A DNA stretch of 64,000 nt, taken from Candidatus Physcocola equi (GTDB taxonomy: Bacteria > Bacteroidota > Bacteroidia > Bacteroidales > Paludibacteraceae). The position numbers and the translations under genes are program-made. The notes under the pieces are model-generated. The model saw only the letters and a list, made by a program, of their open reading frames with translations, did not search any database and was not told the origin of the DNA. Below, in pieces: positions 26,714-34,927 of the stretch. The DNA lies in NCBI GenBank assembly GCA_018064855.1, contig JAGHUM010000068.1, positions 1 to 64,000 on the forward strand, in the 5' to 3' direction. Each line of letters begins with the position of its first letter. Within the stretch, counting starts at the first letter, position 1.

Positions 26714-27184
26714 CTATTTGAAATTGATAGTGTATTTAGTATATTTTATATTGTCATAGGTGAATTCGGTTGCCACGATGGTTTCCACCTTTCGTTTGGC
26801 ACCTTCTGGTTTCACCATCATTTTTTCCTCGATCGTGAAACCGTTTTCCGATACATTTGTTACAATCCCTTTGTGCTTCTTCCCGTCTTTGGCGAGCACT
26901 TCCACCTCTTGGCCTTGTGCTTTGACGTATTGCTGAGTCACTTTAAAAGGGGTTGTGAGCCCTGGTGAGCCGACCTCCAATTCATAGTCTTCCACTTCTC
27001 TGTCAAGTCGTTCCTCTATGAATCGGGTAAGTTCCTCGCAATCGCCGATGGAAATCGCATCTTCATTGTCAATCTCTACGAGGATGGCATTGTCGCGGCC
27101 GACCACAACATCCACGATGAAATATCCAGCTTTCCCTGAGGTGTATTCCTCAACAATCTCTTTTACTTGCTTTTGTTCAATCAT
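26714..27184 (-). CDS. rimP: Ribosome maturation factor RimP
   Basis: The product has 156 residues. The RimP pattern is clear: GYFIVDVVVG, VEIDNEDAISIGDCEELTR, the LEVGSPGLTTPF block near residue 70 and a C-terminal SH3-like domain (KHKGIVTNV). RimP acts in 30S subunit maturation. It ends in TAG, which shows that TAG is a normal stop in this genome. First gene of the rimP-nusA-infB operon. Confidence 0.95.
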   Translation of the reverse strand: MIEQKQVKEIVEEYTSGKAGYFIVDVVVGRDNAILVEIDNEDAISIGDCEELTRFIEERLDREVEDYELEVGSPGLTTPFKVTQQYVKAQGQEVEVLAKDGKKHKGIVTNVSENGFTIEEKMMVKPEGAKRKVETIVATEFTYDNIKYTKYTINFK

Positions 27185-27273
27185 TTCTCTGGATTCGTTT
27201 TGAAAAACGAAAAGTGAAAACTATTATTAACAAAAAGTGGTGAACTAACAGCCCACCACTATTGAATTCACCG

Positions 27274-27305
27274 CAAAGATAGGTTTTTATTTTCGTTTTG
27301 CCAAA
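27274..27305 (-). promoter_or_regulatory. Promoter of rimP-nusA-infB
   Basis: On the minus strand, TTTG (27302-27305), a 20-nt spacer and TATCTTTG (27274-27281) match the Bacteroidetes consensus. The start of rimP is about 90 nt downstream. Confidence 0.8.
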
Positions 27306-27339
27306 TTTTTCCCGGCTAATCATGCGCTTTTCCTGCTTT

Positions 27340-27373
27340 TTTGTGCGAAATGTTTATTTTTTTCGTAAGTTTG
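27340..27373 (+). promoter_or_regulatory. Promoter of the coiled-coil protein gene
   Basis: TTTG (27340-27343), a 22-nt spacer and TAAGTTTG (27366-27373) fit the Bacteroidetes pattern with a slightly long spacer. It is divergent from the rimP promoter. The start at 27455 lies about 80 nt downstream. Confidence 0.6.
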
Positions 27374-27454
27374 TAAATTGAATTATCGGGCGAAGTCTGT
27401 AATCTTTCTTGCAGATTTTCCCTAATGGTTATATATTCATAAGTTAATTGCTTG

Positions 27455-30400
27455 ATGCTTAAACGCTATTTCTTCATATGCTTGTTCTTTCTTGCTACGC
27501 TGACGTGTGGCACGATGCCGGCGTTTGCGCAAAACGATGACGACATCGTGACCTCTGTTGAGGAAAACAGTGACGGAGGAGCGGAGGATGATGGCGAAGA
27601 AAAACTGACGGCAAAAGAACGAAAAAAAAGGGCGAAGGAACTGGAACGCCAGAAAAAGGAAAAAGCGAAGGCGGAAGCAAGGCAAGCAGAACGCCTGCGT
27701 CAGCAACGTGCTTTGGAGGCTTCGAGAAAACGTGACGTTCAAGAGACTAAAACGGATGAGGAGTCGGAGTCGAACGATGTGATTGAGGCTGCGGAAAATA
27801 AAAAATATAATTCCGATGAGGAAAGAAAAGAGGCTATTGAAAAAGCCCACGCAGAACAAGATCGTAAAAACCGTGCGGAACGTAAGAAACGCGAAGAAGA
27901 GGAAGCCCTGAAACGAATGGAAGAGGCGCGCAAGCGTAATGAAAATGCCCGCAAGGAGCGCCAACAGCAGCAAAAGGAAGAAGAGGAAAGAAGACGCAAG
28001 GCCACTCAAGAGAGCCTTGATAATTATAAGGCAGAGCAAGAGGCTGAACGCCAGCGCCGAAAGACAGAAGAAGAGCGTGCTCAAAGCGAGGCGCGTAAGC
28101 GTAACGAAAATGCCCGCAAGGAGCGCCAACAGCAGCAAAAGGAAGAAGAGGAAAGAAGACGCAAGGCCACTCAAGAGAGCCTTGATAACTATAAGGCGGA
28201 ACAAGAGGCTGAACGCCAGCGCCGAAAAGCAGAACAAGAACGACGTCAGGAAATAGTGCGTCAGCGCCTGGAGGAAAACAACGCCAAGCGTGAAGCAAGA
28301 CGTCAGGCGCGTGAGGAACAGCAGCAGGCTGCCAAGCAGCGTGCGCAGGAGCGACTGGACAAGCAAAGGGAGTCGCGAAATGAACGTCGTCAGCGTGAGG
28401 CTGCCGAACGCGAGGCAGCACGTGAAAAAGCGCGTGTTGAACGGGAGGAACGTATGCAGCGTCGTGCAGAGGAAATGCAAAAAAATGCCGAGGCTAAACA
28501 ACGTCAAAAGGAAAGAGCAGAAGAACAACGTCGTTTGCGTGCCGAACATTTGCAACGCCAGCGCGAAGCCAAAGCCAGAAGGCAGGAACAAATCATGCAG
28601 CGTGCCGAACTTCGTCGCCAACGTGCCGAACAGCGACAGGAGGTTCAGACAACCCGTGCCGAACGTCAGCGCGCGCAGCAGGCTGAAATCAGAGCCCGCC
28701 AGCGTGAACGTATGCAACAACAGAAGGCTAAAGAGGCGGAAAGACGACAGGAACAACGCGAACGAGAACTTCAAAACAGACAAAACGCGCAGGAGAAAAA
28801 AGCACAAGAACGTGAAAAACGTCGCCAGCGAATGGAGGACGAAATGAACAAACGTGCCGAACGCAGGGAAAGGGAAGCGGCTGACCGTGAACGCAAAGCA
28901 GAGCTGCACCAGGCCGCTTTGGAGGCTGCATCTAAGCGCAGAGAGGCTGAAATAGAACGCCAGATACGAGAAAATGAGAAATTGGCCGAAGAGGAAAAAC
29001 AGAAACTGCTGGCGGAAAAGCAAGCCGAGGCTGAAAAACGTGCAAGAAAGATTGCTGAAAAAAAGGTGAAAGCCGAATGGAAGCAAAAGAAAGAACGCCA
29101 GAAACGTCAGGATAAGGCCGACCGTATGCGTCAAAAGTATGAGGAACAGCTTCGCCGTGACTCTATTGAGGCTGCAGAGGAACGTGCGGATGAACTGGAA
29201 TCAATTGAAGAGGATTCGGTAAAAGCTGCTAAAGCTGCAGAAAAGGCGAGAAAGAAAAAAGACAAGATAGATAAGCGCCGTGAAAAGATGCGCTCTGAAA
29301 TGGAATCGTCGGAAAAAGAAGCCAACGACTCTACTGCGTATGATGCTAATGGGAAAAAGAAGTCTAAAAAAACACGAAGAAACGAGGCTTTGCAATCGGC
29401 TTCTGATAGTTTGGAACTGAGCTTGGATGGAGACGATTTTGAATTGGAGAATGACTCTAGTTCTGTTGCTCTGCAAAAATCGGACAACACTTCATCTGCG
29501 GGCGTGGACAGCGCTTTGCTCGCCCAGCAAATCGCCGAATTGGAAGAAGAAATGCAGAACATGCAAGATGTGAAGGACGCGGAGCGTGCTGCCAAATCGG
29601 GTAAGTCCAAGGAAATAGTCTTAAAGATTAAGATTCCTGACTGCGTATATCCTAATTCGGTCAACTATACCCGAAACAAGTTCTCATTTAACTATGAGTA
29701 CAATTTCTTCATGTATTACATGCACCAGCGTTATTTCTATAAACGCACGTTCTACGACAAGAAAGACTCAACGCGTGTCATGGCTAAGAAACTGATGAAA
29801 CTCGTGGGCAACAGTCCTTATCGACGTATTGACTTCAATAAAATTGTGGATTCGGTGAGTGTTTTGTTGCCAGAGTATGATGTCGAAACTTTTGCCGACA
29901 GTATGATCAGTTATCTCAACTTGGAATATCTCAATACCGGTGAGATAAAAGTGAAATACAAGAAGCGCAAGCAAAGTAAAATCTATGCCAAAGTGCTTCC
30001 TCGTGAGAAGAATAATCTGGGACACATTAAGTTCTACACCCACAACAAGCGTAATGTAATCGAGAGTCTTAATGGTGAGGAATACCAGGGTCTTCTTCCT
30101 GAAGAGGATTCTATGGATGCTGATGTTCAACATTTGGCTGATTCTATTGCGCGTATCAAGAAACGTGCCGACTCGATCAACCAACTCCAGAGGTTTGAAG
30201 ATTCTCTGTTAGTGCCAATTACCATGGACGGAACGTCGGTTGACTCCTTGTCTTCTATCATGCCTCAGCGCGATAATGCTCCTATGCTTAATTCCGGAGG
30301 CAAGAAAGCCGGCGATGATGTTCCAAATCTCGATGTGCCAATTTCTTCCGCTCCAGAGAATAAAGAGAAACAAACATCGCCTCCGCAAGTGTCTGCGCCT

Positions 30401-30610
30401 GCTATGGCTTCTCCACCTCCAGCAAGCGGTACTGATGATGGGGATGAAATGAGTGAGAAGGAACGCAAGAAGGCGGAGAAAGAGGCTGAAAAAGCGCGAA
30501 AAGAGGCAGAGAAAGAGCGCAGGAAAGCTGAAAAAGAAGCCGAAAAAGCACGAAAGAAGGCTGAAAAAGAAGCGGCCAAGGCTGCCGCGAATGAAGAAGA
30601 AAGTGATTAA
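27455..30610 (+). CDS. Exported, extremely charged coiled-coil protein of unknown function
   Basis: The product has 1051 residues from the ATG at 27455 (a TTG one codon earlier also opens the frame). A signal peptide is followed by PAFA/QND. Residues about 45-620 are almost wholly Glu, Arg, Lys, Gln and Ala, with no Pro or Gly, as expected for a very long single alpha-helix or coiled coil. A 165-bp near-perfect tandem repeat (27923-28087 and from 28088) codes for 55 residues including ARKERQQQQKEEEERRRK. Residues about 725-890 form an ordered domain (PDCVYPNSVNYTRNKFSFNY, then YMHQRYFYKRTFYDKK). The C-terminus (about 1005-1045) has another Lys/Glu/Ala helix with the EKEAEKARK(K/E)AEKE repeat. 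No named family. A helix of this length could span the periplasm, which is inferred only. It is monocistronic with its own terminator. The antisense open frame (27437-29134) is an artefact of codon bias. Confidence 0.85.
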   Translation: MLKRYFFICLFFLATLTCGTMPAFAQNDDDIVTSVEENSDGGAEDDGEEKLTAKERKKRAKELERQKKEKAKAEARQAERLRQQRALEASRKRDVQETKTDEESESNDVIEAAENKKYNSDEERKEAIEKAHAEQDRKNRAERKKREEEEALKRMEEARKRNENARKERQQQQKEEEERRRKATQESLDNYKAEQEAERQRRKTEEERAQSEARKRNENARKERQQQQKEEEERRRKATQESLDNYKAEQEAERQRRKAEQERRQEIVRQRLEENNAKREARRQAREEQQQAAKQRAQERLDKQRESRNERRQREAAEREAAREKARVEREERMQRRAEEMQKNAEAKQRQKERAEEQRRLRAEHLQRQREAKARRQEQIMQRAELRRQRAEQRQEVQTTRAERQRAQQAEIRARQRERMQQQKAKEAERRQEQRERELQNRQNAQEKKAQEREKRRQRMEDEMNKRAERREREAADRERKAELHQAALEAASKRREAEIERQIRENEKLAEEEKQKLLAEKQAEAEKRARKIAEKKVKAEWKQKKERQKRQDKADRMRQKYEEQLRRDSIEAAEERADELESIEEDSVKAAKAAEKARKKKDKIDKRREKMRSEMESSEKEANDSTAYDANGKKKSKKTRRNEALQSASDSLELSLDGDDFELENDSSSVALQKSDNTSSAGVDSALLAQQIAELEEEMQNMQDVKDAERAAKSGKSKEIVLKIKIPDCVYPNSVNYTRNKFSFNYEYNFFMYYMHQRYFYKRTFYDKKDSTRVMAKKLMKLVGNSPYRRIDFNKIVDSVSVLLPEYDVETFADSMISYLNLEYLNTGEIKVKYKKRKQSKIYAKVLPREKNNLGHIKFYTHNKRNVIESLNGEEYQGLLPEEDSMDADVQHLADSIARIKKRADSINQLQRFEDSLLVPITMDGTSVDSLSSIMPQRDNAPMLNSGGKKAGDDVPNLDVPISSAPENKEKQTSPPQVSAPAMASPPPASGTDDGDEMSEKERKKAEKEAEKARKEAEKERRKAEKEAEKARKKAEKEAAKAAANEEESD
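27923..28228 (+). repeat. 165-bp tandem repeat in the coiled-coil gene
   Basis: The unit starts at GAGGCGCGCAAGCGTAA (27923) and recurs at 28088, an offset of exactly 55 codons. About 140 nt are close to identical, with a few synonymous changes. Copy-number change would preserve the frame and lengthen the helix. Confidence 0.85.
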
Positions 30611-30645
30611 TACTTTCGATATTTCATATCACGATATAAATAGTG

Positions 30646-30693
30646 AAAGCAACTTCTCAATACCCGAAAGAGGGAAGGGAAGTTGCTTTTTTT
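30646..30693 (+). terminator. Terminator of the coiled-coil gene
   Basis: A perfect 11-bp stem AAAGCAACTTC (30646-30656) / GAAGTTGCTTT (30679-30689) is followed by a run of T. It lies 36 nt after the stop. Confidence 0.9.
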
Positions 30694-30753
30694 CAAAATA
30701 CGTATGTTGTAAAAGACTGCAATAACCTTATTTTAAACGTCAATATTTTTAAT

Positions 30754-32136
30754 ATGATAGATTATAACCAGTTTAACCACTTCTTTTTTGTGGGTATAGC
30801 AGGAACAGGAATGAGTGCAATCGCCCAATATATTAGGGGCGTGGGCAAAAAAGTAAGCGGTAGCGACCGACTTTTTTCTGCCTCTGAAAAAATGCTCATT
30901 CAGTCTCAACTCGAGCAGCAGGGTATTGAGTGCCATCCGCAGGATGCAAGTGGAGTTGACAATACGGTTGATGTGTTGGTTGTTTCTACTGCCATTGAAG
31001 AAAGTAATGTGGAATTGCAGAAAGCCCGTTCGTTGGGTATTACGGTGATGAAGCGTTCGGAACTATTGGCTTCCATATCATCTTTGTGCCCGACTATCGC
31101 AGTAGGTGGCACATCGGGAAAATCCACGACTACAGCCATGATTTTCCATATCTTACGGGAGTGTGGCGGAGATCCCTCCATCATCAGTGGCGCTGGTTTG
31201 GTGGATCTTCAGGAGAAGGGACTTCCGGGCAACGCTTGGAATGGTAAAGGGAAGTGGCTCGTAATAGAAGCTGACGAAAGTGATGGATCTATTGTGAATT
31301 ATCATCCTGCCATTTCTGTTTTACTCAATGTGGATCGCGACCATAAAGAGGCGGATGAGTTGATGCGCTTGTTCTCTACCTTTAAAGCAAATACCACTGA
31401 AAAATTCATTGTTAACCAGAGTCATTCGGTTGCCAAACAATTGTCGATGAATACCCAGTATGATTTTGGCGTTGAAAACGAAGATGCCCGTTTTTCTGGT
31501 TCCAACTTCAAGCAGGAGGGTTTCTCTATATCTTTTGATAGCAATGGTCTGCATTATACATTGCCTTTGATTGGTCGTCACAATATGGAAAATGCACTTG
31601 CCGCCATTGCTGTATCTAATGCGGCAGGTGTTAGTGCGGAACAATGTTGCGAGGCATTGAAGTCTTATCGAGGCATCTACAGAAGAACGCAGGTCGTTGG
31701 TTCTGCCAAGGGTTGTTGGGTAATCGATGATTTCGCACACAATCCGTCTGAAGTCGTGGCTGCTATTAAGGCATGCCAGCAGGTCGGTAAAAGGGTTTGG
31801 GCATGGTTCCAGCCTCATGGATTTGGGCCTCTTCGTTTCATGCATGAAGAATTGGAAACTGATGTCCAGAAATGTCTGCGCAGTGATGATTGCTTTTTGC
31901 TGAGTGATGTTTACTATGCTGGCGGAACGGTTAGCCGTGACGTGACGAGCGACATGGTGGCAAAGAAAATGGAGAGTAATGGCGCTAACGTGAGATTTTT
32001 TGCCGACAGAAATGTCATGCTTCCTTTCTTGAAAACTAATGTGCAGAGTGGAGATGTGATATTAATAATGGGTGCTCGCGACAATAGCCTTACTGATTTT
32101 GCGAAGCACATATATAATGAAGTGTTAACTGATTGA
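30754..32136 (+). CDS. Divergent Mur ligase of the MurC/Mpl type
   Basis: The product has 460 residues from the ATG at 30754. The open frame reaches further upstream through the terminator region, but the family start is FFFVGIAGTGMSAIA. Three Mur domains are present: an N-terminal Rossmann-like UDP-binding domain with VSGSDR, a central ATP domain with the P-loop GGTSGKSTTT and the block EADESDGS, and a C-terminal domain with DDFAHNPSEV and FQPHGFGPL. MurC adds L-Ala to UDP-MurNAc; Mpl recycles murein tripeptide. In both, the P-loop is usually GTHGKTTTT and the C-terminal motif has HHP. Here His is replaced by Ser and Asn respectively. It lies far from other mur genes and is followed after 2 nt by a helicase. 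A canonical MurC role is therefore uncertain; a recycling or novel ligase is possible. Confidence 0.8.
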   Translation: MIDYNQFNHFFFVGIAGTGMSAIAQYIRGVGKKVSGSDRLFSASEKMLIQSQLEQQGIECHPQDASGVDNTVDVLVVSTAIEESNVELQKARSLGITVMKRSELLASISSLCPTIAVGGTSGKSTTTAMIFHILRECGGDPSIISGAGLVDLQEKGLPGNAWNGKGKWLVIEADESDGSIVNYHPAISVLLNVDRDHKEADELMRLFSTFKANTTEKFIVNQSHSVAKQLSMNTQYDFGVENEDARFSGSNFKQEGFSISFDSNGLHYTLPLIGRHNMENALAAIAVSNAAGVSAEQCCEALKSYRGIYRRTQVVGSAKGCWVIDDFAHNPSEVVAAIKACQQVGKRVWAWFQPHGFGPLRFMHEELETDVQKCLRSDDCFLLSDVYYAGGTVSRDVTSDMVAKKMESNGANVRFFADRNVMLPFLKTNVQSGDVILIMGARDNSLTDFAKHIYNEVLTD

Positions 32137-32138
32137 GT

Positions 32139-33458
32139 ATGGTGGACAAACGAAATATGATGTTGGGGCGCCTTGGCATTTCCTCGCTCAATCCGATGCA
32201 GGAAGAAGCGCTCGAATCAATAAAAGTAAATGCAGATACATTGATCTTGTCGCCCACAGGGTCGGGGAAAACGCTTGCTTATCTGCTTCCTTTGATAGAA
32301 CAATTAAAACCTTCCAACGGAACAATTCAGGCTGTTGTGGTGGTTCCTGCTCGTGAGTTGGCTTTGCAGATTTCACAGGTCTTTTCAGCCTTGGGCTCCG
32401 AATTTCGTGCGGCTTTGAGTTATGGAGGGCGTCCTTTCGACAAGGAACATAGATCATTGGTTACTGCACCTCCTGATGTTTTGATTGGAACACCAGGCCG
32501 AATTGTTGATCATATAGAAAACAAATCCATTGATTTGTCCAAAAGTTTTTGCTTGGTGCTTGATGAATTCGACAAGTCGCTTGAATTTGGCTTTTCCGAG
32601 GAAATGAAATTTATCATTGAGCAATTGCCCAATGTAAGGAAAAGGATTCTCCTGTCAGCCACAGAGGCTGTTGAAATACCAGATTATGTCCGTGTGTCTG
32701 AACCTCATCGCGTTAACTACCTATCTGAAGGTGTGAAGGGACTGGAACTGATGGAGGTGGTGTCTGATGAAAAGGATAAACTGCCTGTGCTGAAACGATT
32801 GTTGTGTCATCTGGGAACCGGGAAATCAATCGTTTTTTGCAATTTCAGAGAAAGCGCGGAGCGGATAGGCGGTTATCTGAAAGAACAAGGAATACAATGT
32901 GTGACTTTCCATGGCGGAATGGAGCAATCTGATCGAGAAAAGGCAATCTGCCTGTTCAGAAATGACTCTGTAAATGTGCTGGTGTCAACCGACTTGGCTG
33001 CTCGTGGTCTCGACATACCAGAGGTGAACCACATCATCCATTATCATCTGCCTGCAACAGAAGATGTATTCACCCATCGGAATGGTAGAACCGCCAGAAT
33101 GAATGCGGATGGAACTGCGCTTGTAATCTTGTATTTGGAGGAAAAACGACCCGATTATCTGCCTAAAATGCTGAAATATAAACTTCCTTGTGGAGATCTT
33201 CCATTGCCGGCTCCTGCATTGTGGTCTTCCATTTATGTCGGGAAAGGTAAGCGCGATAAGATTAGCAAGGGTGATGTTGTCGGTTTCATGTTCCAAAAAG
33301 GAGGCTTGGAAAAAGATGAACTAGGCATGGTGGAAGTGAAAGAGCGTTATGCCATTGCCGCTGTTAAGACGTCAAAACTGAATTCCGTGCTGAAAAAAAT
33401 ATACGGGCAGAAAATTAAAGGCCAGAAAACAGTGTTTGAATTGATCGAATTGCCTTGA
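32139..33458 (+). CDS. DEAD-box family RNA helicase (DEFD variant)
   Basis: The product has 439 residues from the ATG at 32139 (2 nt after the ligase stop; a TTG at 32133 is disregarded). Motifs in order are the Q-like NPMQEEAL, I SPTGSGKT, Ia PARELALQ, Ib TPGR, II VLDEFDK instead of DEAD, III SAT, IV IVFCNFRE, V STDLAARGLDIP and VI HRNGRTARM. The last 90 residues resemble a DbpA-like RNA-binding domain (KGDVVGFMFQKGG, KERYAIAAVK), which suggests a role in large-subunit ribosome assembly. Cytoplasmic. Probably cotranscribed with the Mur ligase. Confidence 0.9.
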   Translation: MVDKRNMMLGRLGISSLNPMQEEALESIKVNADTLILSPTGSGKTLAYLLPLIEQLKPSNGTIQAVVVVPARELALQISQVFSALGSEFRAALSYGGRPFDKEHRSLVTAPPDVLIGTPGRIVDHIENKSIDLSKSFCLVLDEFDKSLEFGFSEEMKFIIEQLPNVRKRILLSATEAVEIPDYVRVSEPHRVNYLSEGVKGLELMEVVSDEKDKLPVLKRLLCHLGTGKSIVFCNFRESAERIGGYLKEQGIQCVTFHGGMEQSDREKAICLFRNDSVNVLVSTDLAARGLDIPEVNHIIHYHLPATEDVFTHRNGRTARMNADGTALVILYLEEKRPDYLPKMLKYKLPCGDLPLPAPALWSSIYVGKGKRDKISKGDVVGFMFQKGGLEKDELGMVEVKERYAIAAVKTSKLNSVLKKIYGQKIKGQKTVFELIELP

Positions 33459-33478
33459 TTTGATGTTCAGTCAAAAAG

Positions 33479-33524
33479 AGAACCCCGAAAGTTGGTGTGA
33501 ATCCGACTTTCGGGGTTGTTTGTA
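33479..33524. terminator. Bidirectional terminator
   Basis: A perfect 12-bp stem AACCCCGAAAGT (33481-33492) / ACTTTCGGGGTT (33506-33517) is flanked by T-rich runs in both directions. It serves the helicase gene ending at 33458 and the convergent gene ending at 33541. Confidence 0.9.
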
Positions 33525-33540
33525 TTCTGAGTATTCTTTG

Positions 33541-34791
33541 TTAGAATCTCGCTCCAATGCTCAATAAGAGGTTGCTTGTGTTGTTAGACACTTTGATGCT
33601 GGAATGTTGCAGGTTTGTAATCTGTGGATAAAATGTTTCATCCTGCGACTTATAGACATAAGCGACGTTGGTGTAGAAGAAGTTGAGGAACGAATAGCCT
33701 AAACCGCCGCAGTAGTAGATGCTGCTTTGAGGCAGGGAAACGGCGTATTGAATGTCTTTCCCCTCCAGTGCCTTCTCATTCGGATTGCTTGTTGGTGAAG
33801 ATACGTATGCGACGCCTAAACGCAGGCTGAAATCTTTAAACAATGTGGTTTCAAAACCTCCTTTGATGGTATGGCAAGATTTGAAATGGTCGCTCATGAA
33901 TTTTTCCACATCGTCAAATCTCTCATTAGAGTTTCCCACATACCCTGCACCGAAATTCTGAAAAGAATAGTCGATGTCAAATGAGGTGTTGGCACCCAGT
34001 AAATAAGCCAGGCCTGCTTGCAGTTTCAGCGGCTCCCACTGGCGATATTGCATATCTTCGTATTTGTTGCAATCGTTGATGGCTTTCCCGTTGAAATGTG
34101 CGTCTTCCTCCATATTGGAGATGGTCGGCGTTTGAAAAACGAGGGCAAGGTTGAGTCTTTCGAGAAGTTTGAATATGCCACCAATTTTCATGTTCCAGTT
34201 GAGGCTTTCTGTGTCAAATTCAGTTGCTGCGTTGTCGCTTGTTGTGCTGTTTTGCAAATAATGTGTATGGATACAGTTGATGCCAAAACCAACGAAATGC
34301 CTGTTGCCAAAATTCATGCCATAGCCTGCTGTGATCATCCCGCTTTGATGTGCCTCGTCGTATTTGGACCCTCCTTCATTGGTAGAACGGCTGAAATCTC
34401 GGGTCTGGTGATAGCCTACCCCTAAAACAGAGGAAACCAATCCATGTGCTTTGTGATTGTTGTTGAGTACAAAAGCTGCAGCAGCGCTGCCTATCGTCAT
34501 TTTGGTGTCGCCGTTGTTATTGAACGATAAAGAAGGCGTTATACTGACGTCGTGTTTGTCTAAATACATGGCAAGACCTCCTGGGTTTTCTCGTATGACA
34601 CTTACGTCTCCTCCCAGTGCGGCTCTCGCGCCTGCCATGCCTGCATATCTGGCGCTTCCCATTACTGGATTTTCAGAGGATATGGATAAACAACGCGAGG
34701 CAAGTGAAATGGCATCATCTGTCTGTGCGTAAACGCTGCTTGCGATGCTTGCAATGCATAGAGAGGTTATGGTCTTGATAAAGAAACTCAT
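33541..34791 (-). CDS. FadL/OmpP1-like outer-membrane protein (paralogue 1)
   Basis: The product has 416 residues from the ATG at 34791 (MSFFIKTITSLC); the 12 codons upstream are not needed for the signal peptide (cleavage near VYA/QTD). The family block near the mature N-terminus, GSARYAGMAGARAALGGD followed by NPGGLA, is characteristic of FadL/TodX-like barrels in Bacteroidota. Alternating beta-strands follow, and the protein ends in Phe (SIGARF). FadL members transport hydrophobic compounds, but for these Bacteroidota relatives the substrate is not known. It is paralogous to the next gene (34928-36247). A TAACTTTG -7 box at 34825-34832 (minus strand) suggests separate transcription. Confidence 0.82.
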   Translation of the reverse strand: MSFFIKTITSLCIASIASSVYAQTDDAISLASRCLSISSENPVMGSARYAGMAGARAALGGDVSVIRENPGGLAMYLDKHDVSITPSLSFNNNGDTKMTIGSAAAAFVLNNNHKAHGLVSSVLGVGYHQTRDFSRSTNEGGSKYDEAHQSGMITAGYGMNFGNRHFVGFGINCIHTHYLQNSTTSDNAATEFDTESLNWNMKIGGIFKLLERLNLALVFQTPTISNMEEDAHFNGKAINDCNKYEDMQYRQWEPLKLQAGLAYLLGANTSFDIDYSFQNFGAGYVGNSNERFDDVEKFMSDHFKSCHTIKGGFETTLFKDFSLRLGVAYVSSPTSNPNEKALEGKDIQYAVSLPQSSIYYCGGLGYSFLNFFYTNVAYVYKSQDETFYPQITNLQHSSIKVSNNTSNLLLSIGARF

Positions 34792-34824
34792 TGTTTGCTG
34801 ATGTGTCTGATGATTTGAATGATG

Positions 34825-34832
34825 CAAAGTTA
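34825..34832 (-). promoter_or_regulatory. Candidate -7 box of FadL-like paralogue 1
   Basis: TAACTTTG on the minus strand fits TAnnTTTG and lies about 34 nt before the ATG at 34791. No good -33 box was seen. Confidence 0.5.
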
Positions 34833-34844
34833 CAAATTTTCAAC

Positions 34845-34886
34845 AAAAAAATAAGCGACACCATTGCTGGCGCCGCTTATTTTATC
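34845..34886 (-). terminator. Terminator of FadL-like paralogue 2
   Basis: AAATAAGCG (34849-34857) pairs with CGCTTATTT (34874-34882) and a T-run follows on the minus strand. It lies about 45 nt after the stop at 34928. Confidence 0.85.
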
Positions 34887-34927
34887 AAATATTTGAGAAT
34901 CCGATATTTTCAGTCGTTTTCTTCTTT

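Noticed and set aside
27437-29134. 565-codon open frame on the minus strand, rich in Leu and Phe
   Set aside because: It is the exact antisense of the Glu/Arg/Lys/Gln-rich coiled-coil coding region. GAA, AAA, CGT and CAG codons read backwards give Phe, Leu and Ser without stops, so the long frame is expected by composition. It has no ribosome site or family match.
30643-30753. N-terminal extension of the Mur ligase (37 codons)
   Set aside because: It overlaps the terminator hairpin of the preceding gene, and the family N-terminus begins right after the ATG at 30754.
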